NCBI GenBank assembly: GCA_045636425.1
Contig: JAZTXM010000003.1
Span: 55,485-119,484, forward strand
From: UMGS1883 sp045636425
Lineage (GTDB): Bacteria; Bacillota; Clostridia; UMGS1883
Direction: 5' to 3'
Length of the DNA: 64,000 bases
The notes below the pieces were generated by a model. That model searched no databases and was not told the DNA's origin. It was given only the letters and a program-made list of their open reading frames with translations. The position numbers and the translations under genes were made by a program. Below, piece after piece: positions 9,151 to 17,331 of the stretch (the stretch's first letter is position 1; the number at the start of each line of letters is the position of its first letter).

Positions 9151-9990
9151 CTATTCGATAGTGATTTTACCAAGCTTTGCACCCCTGAACTCGTCAAGAA
9201 TTACGTTTGCTCCACGCAGATAGTCCACCTCTCCGCCTTTTACGATGAATCCGCGTTTTCTACAAATTCTTTCAAGAATTTCAAATCCCTGAAGATTATC
9301 CTCAAGTTCTATTTTATACCTCTCGACAAGCTTTTCGGGATACTTATCGGCAAGGAATTTGCAAAGATTGGCACAAAGCTCCTCGCAATCAAGTATTTCG
9401 TCCTTGATTGCACCTGTAAACGCCAATTTAAGGGCAACCTCCTTATCCTCAAACCTTGGCCAGAGGATTCCGGGGGTATCCAAAAGCTCCATGCCGTTTT
9501 TGAGGGTAATCCACTGCTTACCCCTTGTTACACCGGGGCGGTCGCCTGCCTTTGCCGCAGTTTTTCCGTACAGTTTATTTATAAAAGAGCTTTTTCCCAC
9601 GTTGGGGATTCCGCACACCATAATACGGGGAGGCTTATTAACATATCCGCGAGCTTTGTCACGCTCGGTCTTTTCCTTCAAAAGCTCTTTTACCGCATCA
9701 AATACCTTTACAATTCCCTTGGCATCATTGCAGCTCAGGGCAATTGCATACACACCCTCTTTTTTAAAACGCTCTATCCATTTCTGCGTCTCGATCGGGT
9801 CAGCAATATCGCTCTTATTTATAATAAGGAGCAATTTTTTATTGCCAATAAGTGAAGGAAGCATAGGGTTGCGGCTGCTTTTGGGGCATCTTGCGTCACA
9901 CAGCTCTATCACACAGTCACACAAACGGATATTTTCCGCTATCATTCTCTTTGTTTTGGTCATATGACCGGGAAACCACTGTATATTCAT
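9151..9990 (-). CDS. rbgA: Ribosome biogenesis GTPase RbgA/YlqF
   Basis: A circularly permuted GTPase needed for late assembly of the 50S subunit. The 279-residue protein starts with IQWFPGHMTK, typical of YlqF. The G motifs are in permuted order: NKSD (G4, about residue 58), then GIPNVGKSSFINKL (G1, about 127-140), then DTPG (G3). A C-terminal RNA-binding helical domain follows. GAAAGGAGG precedes the ATG. It lies in the rplS-lepB-rbgA-rnhB group, as in many Bacillota. Confidence 0.95.
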   Translation of the reverse strand: MNIQWFPGHMTKTKRMIAENIRLCDCVIELCDARCPKSSRNPMLPSLIGNKKLLLIINKSDIADPIETQKWIERFKKEGVYAIALSCNDAKGIVKVFDAVKELLKEKTERDKARGYVNKPPRIMVCGIPNVGKSSFINKLYGKTAAKAGDRPGVTRGKQWITLKNGMELLDTPGILWPRFEDKEVALKLAFTGAIKDEILDCEELCANLCKFLADKYPEKLVERYKIELEDNLQGFEILERICRKRGFIVKGGEVDYLRGANVILDEFRGAKLGKITIE

Positions 9991-10012
9991 TTATGCTTCC
10001 TCCTTTCATATT

Positions 10013-10654
10013 TTAATACAGTTTAGCTTCACTAAAGGGCCAGAATCTTACCTTGGCTTTTCCAAGCACATCGTCAGTGCTTACAGGACCTATTACACGG
10101 CTGTCACTGCTATGATTGCGGTTATCGCCCATTACGAAAATACATCCCTTGGGAACTTCTATATCGGTATATATAAAGCCCTGGCTGTACATCATTGGGT
10201 CACCGCTTTTATCATCATTAATATACGGCTCGTCAATTTTTACGCCGTCTACATATAATTCGTTTCTGTCAAAATCTATTCTGACATGCTGACCTTCGGT
10301 TGCAATCACTCGCTTAATCCAGTACCTGTCATCGGTAGCCCTGGACTTAAATACAATTATATCTCCTGCCTCGGGCTCATATCCTAATCTCCACACTACC
10401 ATTCTGTCATTATGCTTAAGCGTAGACTCCATGGACTGCCCGTCCACACGGACAACCGTAAACACAAAATTACGGATAAGGATTGCTAAAATCGCCGCTA
10501 TCGCTATTGCCTGAATCCACTCCAGAATTTCTCTCATCATTCCTTTTTTAGCAGGCTTTTCTGTTTCCTGCTCCTCTACCTCACGAATTACTTCCTCTGA
10601 ATTTACCTTTTCATTTTCATTATTTTCCCCTACGGGGTAATTATTCTGCTCCAC
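10013..10654 (-). CDS. lepB: Signal peptidase I
   Basis: Cleaves signal peptides from exported proteins at the outer face of the membrane. The 213-residue protein has an acidic cytosolic tail (1-40), one transmembrane segment (about 44-67, WIQAIAIAAILAILIRNFVF), the catalytic Ser in DGQSMESTL, and the catalytic Lys in YWIKRVIA. GDNRNHSSDSR is the conserved box E. This is the short gram-positive type. It follows rplS, with a terminator hairpin between them, and precedes rbgA. Confidence 0.95.
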   Translation of the reverse strand: MEQNNYPVGENNENEKVNSEEVIREVEEQETEKPAKKGMMREILEWIQAIAIAAILAILIRNFVFTVVRVDGQSMESTLKHNDRMVVWRLGYEPEAGDIIVFKSRATDDRYWIKRVIATEGQHVRIDFDRNELYVDGVKIDEPYINDDKSGDPMMYSQGFIYTDIEVPKGCIFVMGDNRNHSSDSRVIGPVSTDDVLGKAKVRFWPFSEAKLY

Positions 10655-10675
10655 GAATTTCCCTCCTTAAAACTG

Positions 10676-10711
10676 AAAAAGAAAAAGAAGCCTGCCTTGT
10701 GACAGACTTCC
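10676..10711 (-). terminator. Terminator after rplS
   Basis: On the minus strand, GAAGTCTGTC-ACAA-GGCAGGCTTC (10 pairs with two G-T) is followed by TTTTTCTTTTT. It sits 13 bases past the rplS stop and in front of lepB, so lepB may be partly attenuated or have its own promoter. Confidence 0.8.
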
Positions 10712-10723
10712 TTCTTTTGACTA

Positions 10724-11065
10724 TTAAAGTCTTTCCTTAACTTTAGCTGCCTTACCAACTCTGTCACGCAGATAGTACAGTTTAGCACGCTTAACTTTAC
10801 CGTGTCTTACAACCTCGATATGGTCAAGGCTGGGTGAGTTAACAGGGAATGTTCTCTCTACGCCGACACCGTATGAAAGACGTCTTACAGTAAATGTTTC
10901 CTGGATGCCGCCATGCTTCTTAGAGATAACGGTACCTTCAAACATCTGAAGTCTTTCCTTTGCACCTTCCTTTACCTTTACGTACAGCTTTACATAATCA
11001 CCGATTTCAAGCTTGGGAAGGTCAGTTCTGATTTGTTCCTGAGTAATCGCCTTTAAAACGTCCAC
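10724..11065 (-). CDS. rplS: 50S ribosomal protein L19
   Basis: A structural protein at the 30S-50S interface. It has 113 residues and the family motifs GDYVKLYVKVKEGAKER, FEGTVISKK, FTVRRLSYGVGVERTFP and VVRHGKVKRAKLYYLRDRVGKAAKVKE. The start is GTG at 11065, with AAAGGAG 8 bases upstream. It has its own promoter at 11154-11182 and a structured leader. Confidence 0.98.
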   Translation of the reverse strand: MDVLKAITQEQIRTDLPKLEIGDYVKLYVKVKEGAKERLQMFEGTVISKKHGGIQETFTVRRLSYGVGVERTFPVNSPSLDHIEVVRHGKVKRAKLYYLRDRVGKAAKVKERL

Positions 11066-11147
11066 TCAAATCTCTCCTTTCTTACCCACAAACTGTGGTC
11101 AAAATAAAGCGTTCTTACGAAAGAAATGCAGAGGACCGCTTTTTTAC
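11066..11147 (-). promoter_or_regulatory. Structured leader of rplS
   Basis: The transcript leader of about 80 bases holds AAAGCG/CGCTTT enclosing TTCTT-AAGAA, and a second hairpin ACCACA-GTT-TGTGGGT just before the ribosome binding site. L19 leaders that bind their own product are known in Bacillota. Whether this one is homologous needs a covariance-model search. Confidence 0.4.
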
Positions 11148-11153
11148 CCGACT

Positions 11154-11182
11154 ACTATATCATACTATTTTTGAAATTGCAA
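11154..11182 (-). promoter_or_regulatory. rplS promoter
   Basis: On the minus strand TTGCAA (11177-11182), a 17-base spacer and TATAGT (11154-11159) form a sigma-A type promoter upstream of the rplS leader. Confidence 0.7.
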
Positions 11183-11199
11183 GCCTTTTTTCCAAAATT

Positions 11200-11502
11200 T
11201 TATGCAATTATATTATCCTCTATAATGTCATCCAACGTTGAGGGAGTGACAAACCCACTGCACAAGCGGTCAATGAACGCTTCCGCTTCCCTCTTGCTTG
11301 CAAATATTCCTTCTGCAATTTTTCTTTCTCTGACTGTCCTTTCATTGGGAAGCTGTGTGTACATATCAATTCCTATACCATATCTGAAATTTCTTCCCTT
11401 TTTATACGGTTTTTCCGTCTCGCATGTAAAATAGTAGAGTATAATTTTGTCTCCCATTATGCTTTCTGTTTCGGTTTTTCTGATATACATAGGTTCTGCC
11501 AT
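11200..11502 (-). CDS. Small conserved protein, DUF6514-like
   Basis: About 100 residues starting MAEPMYIRKTE. The ATG at 11502 follows AAGGAG by 8 bases; a longer frame from 11652 has no such site. No catalytic motif is seen. The body (ILYYFTCETE, RYGIGIDMYT, IAEGIFASKREAEAFIDRLC) resembles small Clostridia proteins of the DUF6514 type, but I cannot confirm this without a search. It is monocistronic, with the rplS promoter region downstream. Function unknown. Confidence 0.7.
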   Translation of the reverse strand: MAEPMYIRKTETESIMGDKIILYYFTCETEKPYKKGRNFRYGIGIDMYTQLPNERTVRERKIAEGIFASKREAEAFIDRLCSGFVTPSTLDDIIEDNIIA

Positions 11503-11859
11503 GATTCTACTCCTTACTTTTTTTATTTGGTTCTTTAGATTGTTAGCGTCCTGCTTCACTATCATACCTGCAAAATACGACATTTTCCATAGGCACTTTT
11601 TTCCACATATCGCAAAAATTATTTTACATATTTTTCCAGTTATTTTCAACAATATATTTTGTTATTCTTTGCATAAAATTTAATAATTATGTAAAATATA
11701 GGCGGGAAAACGGCTTTTTTGGCTGTTTTTCATAAATTTTGCAATGTCAATTTCGCAGAGGAAAAATTTTTCCTTGAAATGAAGTTTATATTATATTATA
11801 ATATACTATAGATTTTTATTGATTATTCAGCAATCTTTAAAAGATTGAAAGGCATAGCT

Positions 11860-13752
11860 ATGAACAACTTGTTTTTACCAATATCAAAAAAGGATATGCA
11901 AGAAAGAGGCTGGGATTATTACGATTTCCTTTTTATATCAGGTGACGCGTATGTAGACCACCCCTCCTTCGGAACGGCACTTCTTGCAAGACTGCTGGAG
12001 GCAAACGGATACAGAGTTTGCATTTGTCCTCAGCCCGACAGAAACAATCCCAATGCCCTTACCTCTTTCGGCAGGCCCAGACTGGGAATACTGATTTCAG
12101 GCGGTGTTATTGATTCAATGGTGAATCATTACACTGCTTCGAAGAAAAAACGCAGTAATGATGTTTATTCCCCCGGCGGTAAGGCAGGGCTGAGACCTGA
12201 CAGATGCGTTATCGTATATTCCAATATGGCACGAAATGCTTTTGGGGATATTCCCGTTATTATCGGCGGTACGGAGGCAAGCCTCAGGCGATTCGCCCAC
12301 TACGATTATTGGCAGGATGGCGTACGTCGAAGCATTTTGGTGGACAGCGGTGCTGATATGCTCCTTTTCGGCATGGGAGAAAGAACTCTTCTTACCGTGG
12401 CGGAAAAGCTATCTGACGGTATCCCCATAAATAGAATCACAAATCTTGCGGGGACCTGTTATATTTCGGACAATGTTCCTAAAAACAGCATTGTCCTCCC
12501 CTCCTTTGAAAAGGTGCAAGGCGACAAGGAAAGCTACGCAAGAGCCGCTGCAATGCAGTATTACGAACAGGACAGTATCAGAGGAAAGACATTGGTACAG
12601 CAGCACGGGGAAAAGTATCTTGTACAGCTCCCTCAGGCAAAGCCTCTTTCCCAAAAAGAAATGGACAAGGTATACGCCCTTAACTATATGCGTGCATGGC
12701 ATCCCGTTTATGACAAGGACGGCGGTATCCCCGCATTGGAGGAAGTAAAATTTTCAATAACCTCCTCAAGAGGGTGTTTCGGAAGCTGTTCATTCTGTGC
12801 CTTGACTTTTCATCAGGGCAGAGTAGTTCAGTCCAGAAGCCACGCATCAATCCTTGCAGAAGCACAAAAGCTTATATGGGATAAGGATTTTAAAGGATAT
12901 ATCCACGATGTGGGAGGACCCACGGCAAACTTCCGTTCCCCTGCCTGCCAGAAGCAGCTTAAAAGCGGTACTTGTCGTGACCGACAGTGTCTTTACCCCT
13001 CAGTTTGCCCCAATGCAGATGTCAGTCACAAGGATTATTCAGAACTTCTCCGTAAACTGAGAGCTCTTCCCAAGGTGAAAAAGGTATTTATAAGAAGCGG
13101 TATCAGATACGACTATCTGATTGCGGATAAGGATGATACATTCTTCCGTGAATTGTGCGAGCACCACGTAAGCGGTCAGCTCAAGGTAGCACCCGAGCAT
13201 ATAAGCGACAATGTACTTCGCTATATGGGAAAGCCGGGCGTTAGGCAATACGAGAAATTCTGTAAAAAGTTTTATGATATAAATAAAGAAATCGGGAAAG
13301 AACAATACCTTGTTCCATATTTAATGTCAAGCCACCCCGGAAGCACACTTCGTGATGCAATAGATTTGGCAGTATATCTAAGGAAGAACAACATCCGCCC
13401 CGAACAGGTGCAGGATTTCTACCCTACCCCCGGAACTCTTTCCACGGCAATGTTTCACACAGGAATCGACCCGAGAACAATGAAAAAGGTATACATTCCT
13501 CGTGATCCCCATGAAAAAGCAATGCAGAGGGCACTACTCCAGTCCTCAAGAAAAGAAAATTACAAATTGGTGCAGGAAGCACTTATAAAGATGGGCAGAG
13601 CAGACCTTATCGGATTTGGTCCCGAGTGCCTGATAAAACCTGAAAGGAGAATACAAAATGGCAGCACAGATTTTAAACGGAAAAGAGCTTTCAATCAGAA
13701 TCAAGGAGGATTTAAGAAAGCAGACAGACGAGCTAAAGGCAAAAGGAATTAA
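11860..13752 (+). CDS. YgiQ-family radical SAM protein
   Basis: A 630-residue protein of the UPF0313/YgiQ family. It has an N-terminal extension (DYYDFLFISGDAYVDHPSFG) typical of YgiQ, a B12-binding-like region, then the radical SAM cluster motif CFGSCSFCAL (CxxxCxxC, about residues 307-314) and TSSRG just before it. A C-terminal region follows with PEHIS and FYPTPGT, and a basic tail. The 4Fe-4S cluster would cleave S-adenosylmethionine; the substrate is unknown. ATG 11860 with AAAGG is preferred to TTG 11845. The last 95 bases overlap the start of folD, so the two are tightly linked. Confidence 0.9.
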   Translation: MNNLFLPISKKDMQERGWDYYDFLFISGDAYVDHPSFGTALLARLLEANGYRVCICPQPDRNNPNALTSFGRPRLGILISGGVIDSMVNHYTASKKKRSNDVYSPGGKAGLRPDRCVIVYSNMARNAFGDIPVIIGGTEASLRRFAHYDYWQDGVRRSILVDSGADMLLFGMGERTLLTVAEKLSDGIPINRITNLAGTCYISDNVPKNSIVLPSFEKVQGDKESYARAAAMQYYEQDSIRGKTLVQQHGEKYLVQLPQAKPLSQKEMDKVYALNYMRAWHPVYDKDGGIPALEEVKFSITSSRGCFGSCSFCALTFHQGRVVQSRSHASILAEAQKLIWDKDFKGYIHDVGGPTANFRSPACQKQLKSGTCRDRQCLYPSVCPNADVSHKDYSELLRKLRALPKVKKVFIRSGIRYDYLIADKDDTFFRELCEHHVSGQLKVAPEHISDNVLRYMGKPGVRQYEKFCKKFYDINKEIGKEQYLVPYLMSSHPGSTLRDAIDLAVYLRKNNIRPEQVQDFYPTPGTLSTAMFHTGIDPRTMKKVYIPRDPHEKAMQRALLQSSRKENYKLVQEALIKMGRADLIGFGPECLIKPERRIQNGSTDFKRKRAFNQNQGGFKKADRRAKGKRN

Positions 13753-14509
13753 TCCCGGCCTTGCGGTAATTATCGTAGGTAACGACAGCGCAAGCCGCGT
13801 TTATGTAAACAACAAGAAAAAGGCATGCGAAGAATGCGGAATATATTCCGAGGAATACGCACTCCCCGAAGAAACCACCGAGGAGGAGCTTTTAAAGCTT
13901 ATTGACACACTTAATAATAAAAAGGAAATTGACGGCATATTGGTACAGCTTCCCCTCCCTAAAGGAATTGACAGTGAGAAGGTTCTCCTTTCTATTCTTC
14001 CTGACAAGGATGTGGATGCATTCCACCCCGTAAACGTTGGTAAAATCATGATAGGAAACTTCGATTTCCTTCCCTGTACACCTGCGGGTGTTATGGAGCT
14101 TATCCGCCTGACCGACATTGATGTAAGCGGAAAGGAATGTGTGGTTGTCGGAAGAAGCAATATCGTAGGCAAGCCTCAGGCAATGCTTCTTCTTCATTCC
14201 AACGGCACTGTTACCATTTGTCATAGCAGAACTAAGAATCTTAAAGAAGTATGCCGCCGTGCTGATATACTTGTAGCTGCTGTAGGCAAGGCAAAGTTCA
14301 TAACGGCAGATATGGTCAAGGAAGGCGCTATTGTAATTGACGTAGGAATGAACCGCGATGAGAACGGCAAGCTTTGCGGAGATGTTGATTATGAAGAAGT
14401 TAAAGAGGTTGCAAGTGCAATTACTCCCGTTCCCGGCGGTGTTGGTCCTATGACTATTGCAATGCTGATGAGAAACACAGTGAAAGCCGCTGAAATTCAT
14501 AATAAATAA
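13658..14509 (+). CDS. folD: Methylenetetrahydrofolate dehydrogenase/cyclohydrolase
   Basis: Bifunctional one-carbon enzyme: oxidises 5,10-methylene-THF with NADP and opens methenyl-THF to 10-formyl-THF. 283 residues with SRVYVNNKKKACEECGI (catalytic Lys), GILVQLPLP, DKDVDAFHPVN, PCTPAGVMELI and the Rossmann element VVVGRSNIVGKP. PGGVGPMTIAML closes the domain. The ATG has AAAGGAG upstream and lies inside the 3' end of the radical SAM gene. glyA, the other one-carbon gene of the window, is 30 kb away. Confidence 0.97.
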   Translation: MAAQILNGKELSIRIKEDLRKQTDELKAKGINPGLAVIIVGNDSASRVYVNNKKKACEECGIYSEEYALPEETTEEELLKLIDTLNNKKEIDGILVQLPLPKGIDSEKVLLSILPDKDVDAFHPVNVGKIMIGNFDFLPCTPAGVMELIRLTDIDVSGKECVVVGRSNIVGKPQAMLLLHSNGTVTICHSRTKNLKEVCRRADILVAAVGKAKFITADMVKEGAIVIDVGMNRDENGKLCGDVDYEEVKEVASAITPVPGGVGPMTIAMLMRNTVKAAEIHNK

Positions 14510-14530
14510 AAGTAATTGGAGGATGTGTAA

Positions 14531-16513
14531 ATGGCTAAGAAAAGCTACGGCAACGAAAGTATTACCGCACTTAAAGGTGCCGACCGTGTCCGTAAAAGAC
14601 CGGGGGTTATTTTCGGTTCCGACGGACTTGAAGGCTGCGAGCACAGCGTATTTGAAATAGTATCAAACTCAATAGACGAAGCAAAAGAAGGCTACGGAAA
14701 GGTTATCGAGGTAACACGTTATAACGATATGTCCATTGAAATAAGGGACTATGGTCGTGGTATTCCGCTGGACTGGAATCCCAAGGAGGAAAAATACAAC
14801 TGGGAGCTGGTGTTCTGCGAGCTTTACGCCGGCGGTAAATATGACAAGGAAAATGACGGAAACTACGGCTACGCAATCGGTCTTAACGGACTGGGACTTT
14901 GTGCAACGCAGTACAGTGCCGAATATATGAACGTTACCGTAAACCGTGACGGCTACGAGCACACCCTTTATTTTGAAAAAGGTGAAAACGTAGGCGGTTT
15001 ATATAAGGAAGAAAAAAAATACCGCAGTACGGGAACTACCATTAAGTGGCGTCCCGATTTGCAGGTTTTTACTGACATCAATATCCCCGTTGATTTCTTT
15101 ATTGAATCGCTTAAAAGGCAGGCAGTGGTAAACGCAGGGCTTACATTTAAGCTGACATATCACGACGGAAGCGACACACAGAAGCACGAATTCCGCTATG
15201 ACAACGGCATTGTGGACTATATTAATGAGCTTTGCCCCGAGGATGAAAAGCGTATTTCCTACACTTCTTTCTGCGAGGGTGAAAGCGTAGGCCGTGACCG
15301 CGAGGACATGAAGGACTACAAGGTTAAGATGAGTGCGGCGTTTGCTTTTTCAAACGATGTGCAGTTAATTGAGTATTACCACAACTCAAGCTTTCTTGAG
15401 CACGGCGGCGCTCCCGACAAGGCTGCAAGAAGTGCCCTTGTAAGTGCCGTGGATTCTTATATCAAGCAAAATAACAAGTATACCAAAAACGAATCCAAGA
15501 TTACATTTAATGATATTGCAGACAGCTTAATATTGGTTACAAACTGTTTTTCCACGGTTGTAAGCTATGAAAATCAGACCAAGAAAAGTATTACAAACAA
15601 ATTCATTCAGGAAGCAATGACGGATTTCCTCCGTAAGAATTTAGAGATATACTTCATTGAGAACCGCCCCGAAGCTGAAAAAATCACAAACCAGGTGCTT
15701 CTTAATAAGAGGAGCCGTGAAAGTGCGGAAAAGACCCGTACTAACATGAAGAAAAAGCTCACGGGAACAATGGATGTTACCAATCGCGTGCAGAAATTTG
15801 TTGACTGCCGTACTAAGGATGTAAGTCGCAGAGAGCTTTACATCGTTGAGGGTGACAGTGCATTGGGTGCTTGTAAATTGGGCAGAGATGCGGAATTTCA
15901 GGCGATTATCCCTGTAAGGGGTAAAATTCTTAACTGCCTTAAGGCAGATTTTGAAAAAATCTTCAAAAGCGAAATCATCACAGACCTTCTTAAGGTACTC
16001 GGTTGCGGTGTGGAAATTCAGACAAAGCATAATAAGGATATGAACACCTTTGACCTTAATAATCTTCGTTGGGATAAGGTCATTATCTGTACCGATGCCG
16101 ACGTGGACGGTTTCCAGATAAGGACGCTGATTCTAACCATGCTTTACAGGCTTGTTCCCACGCTGATTGATGAGGGAAAGGTATTTATCGCAGAATCCCC
16201 CTTGTTTGAAATCACCTATAAGGATCAGTCCTACTTTGCATATAATGAAAAGGAAAAGGTGGAAATTTTGGCACAGCTTCCCGAAAAGGGCGTTTCCATT
16301 CAGCGAAGCAAGGGTCTTGGTGAAAACCAGCCCGACATGATGTGGCAAACCACCATGAATCCCGAAACACGCAGGCTGATTAAAATCGAAAGCGAGGATG
16401 CCGAAAAGACTGCCGCAGTATTTGAACTGCTTTTGGGAAATAATCTTCAGGGCAGAAAGGACTTCATCGCAGAAAACGGAAAGCAGTATATGGATATGAC
16501 AGATGTAAGCTAA
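14531..16513 (+). CDS. Divergent type IIA topoisomerase subunit B (GyrB/ParE-like)
   Basis: A 660-residue ATPase subunit of a type IIA topoisomerase. The GHKL ATPase has EIVSNSIDEAKEG and DYGRGIPL, and YAIGLNGLGL in place of the usual GGLHGVG lid. The transducer is present. The Toprim domain has IVEGDSALG, PVRGKILN and CTDADVDG (metal-binding acidic residues kept), and SKGLGE follows. So it should be active, but its ATP lid is unlike housekeeping GyrB. No subunit A gene is adjacent: a terminator follows and then a DUF421 gene. It may pair with a divergent GyrA/ParC elsewhere. GGAGG precedes ATG 14531; folD ends 21 bases upstream. Confidence 0.88.
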   Translation: MAKKSYGNESITALKGADRVRKRPGVIFGSDGLEGCEHSVFEIVSNSIDEAKEGYGKVIEVTRYNDMSIEIRDYGRGIPLDWNPKEEKYNWELVFCELYAGGKYDKENDGNYGYAIGLNGLGLCATQYSAEYMNVTVNRDGYEHTLYFEKGENVGGLYKEEKKYRSTGTTIKWRPDLQVFTDINIPVDFFIESLKRQAVVNAGLTFKLTYHDGSDTQKHEFRYDNGIVDYINELCPEDEKRISYTSFCEGESVGRDREDMKDYKVKMSAAFAFSNDVQLIEYYHNSSFLEHGGAPDKAARSALVSAVDSYIKQNNKYTKNESKITFNDIADSLILVTNCFSTVVSYENQTKKSITNKFIQEAMTDFLRKNLEIYFIENRPEAEKITNQVLLNKRSRESAEKTRTNMKKKLTGTMDVTNRVQKFVDCRTKDVSRRELYIVEGDSALGACKLGRDAEFQAIIPVRGKILNCLKADFEKIFKSEIITDLLKVLGCGVEIQTKHNKDMNTFDLNNLRWDKVIICTDADVDGFQIRTLILTMLYRLVPTLIDEGKVFIAESPLFEITYKDQSYFAYNEKEKVEILAQLPEKGVSIQRSKGLGENQPDMMWQTTMNPETRRLIKIESEDAEKTAAVFELLLGNNLQGRKDFIAENGKQYMDMTDVS

Positions 16514-16538
16514 GCGGACTTTGATAAAATGCGAATTT

Positions 16539-16577
16539 AAAAAAGAAATTCTCAAATTGGGAATTTCTTTTTTTATT
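16539..16577 (+). terminator. Terminator after the GyrB-like gene
   Basis: AAAAAAGAAATTC-loop-GAATTTCTTTTTTT, 25 bases past the stop. It closes the radical SAM-folD-topoisomerase transcript. Confidence 0.85.
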
Positions 16578-16613
16578 TTACAAATAATATAGGTCAAAAG
16601 GAGCGTGTATATT

Positions 16614-17282
16614 TTGACAACATTTATTCGCACCATAGTGCTTTACATCTGTGTTGTCACGGCAATGCGAATTATGGGAAAAAGACAGCTTGGTGAGCTT
16701 CAGCCCTCGGAATTTGTAATTGCACTTATGATTTCAGAAATTGCAACAATCCCCATAGATAAGCAGGAAACACCTCTCTTCCACGGGATTATACCGATTT
16801 TTGCACTGGTTCTGCTGGAGCTTTTTTGTTCGATATTAGTCATAAAAAGCGAGACCATGCGAAGAATCATCACCGGCTCACCCATACAAATAATAAAAGA
16901 CGGAAAAATAATGATGAAACGGCTTAAAGGGCTTAGAATTTGCATAGACGATGTTATGGAGCAGCTTCGCCTTGCCGGCTACAGCGCAATTTCGGAAATT
17001 GACAGCGCAATAATAGAAACAAACGGGCAGCTGTCCGTTGTGCCCAAGGAAACCCATCGTCCCGTTATATGCAGTGATTTAAACCTATCCCCCAAGCAGA
17101 CACATATACCGCACACGGTTATTTCCGACGGTGTTTTAAGAAAAAGGAATCTGGAGGGAGCCGGGGTAAGCGAAGAATGGCTTAGGAAAAAGCTTGTCCG
17201 CTACAACATAACGGATTATAAAGAGATTGCCTTTCTCTGCGTTACCGATGACAAAAAAATTGTTATACAAATTGCAGAATAA
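16614..17282 (+). CDS. DUF421 (YetF-type) membrane protein
   Basis: A 222-residue protein of the DUF421/YetF family. It has three transmembrane segments (about 5-22, 33-50 with QPSEFVIALMISEIA, 57-80), the family signature MRIMGKRQLGELQPSEF, and a C-terminal cytosolic part with IDDVMEQLRLAGYSAISEIDSA-like sequence. The family is common in spore formers; its exact function is not settled. TTG at 16614 is chosen because AAAGGAG ends 10 bases upstream, while the GTG at 16605 lies only 1 base from it. It is followed at a 49-base gap by a degenerate sugar nucleotidyltransferase-mutase. Confidence 0.88.
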   Translation: MTTFIRTIVLYICVVTAMRIMGKRQLGELQPSEFVIALMISEIATIPIDKQETPLFHGIIPIFALVLLELFCSILVIKSETMRRIITGSPIQIIKDGKIMMKRLKGLRICIDDVMEQLRLAGYSAISEIDSAIIETNGQLSVVPKETHRPVICSDLNLSPKQTHIPHTVISDGVLRKRNLEGAGVSEEWLRKKLVRYNITDYKEIAFLCVTDDKKIVIQIAE

Positions 17283-17331
17283 AAGGCATAAGAGAGTCGA
17301 ATCCTATATACCTAAAAGGAGTGTTTTTATT

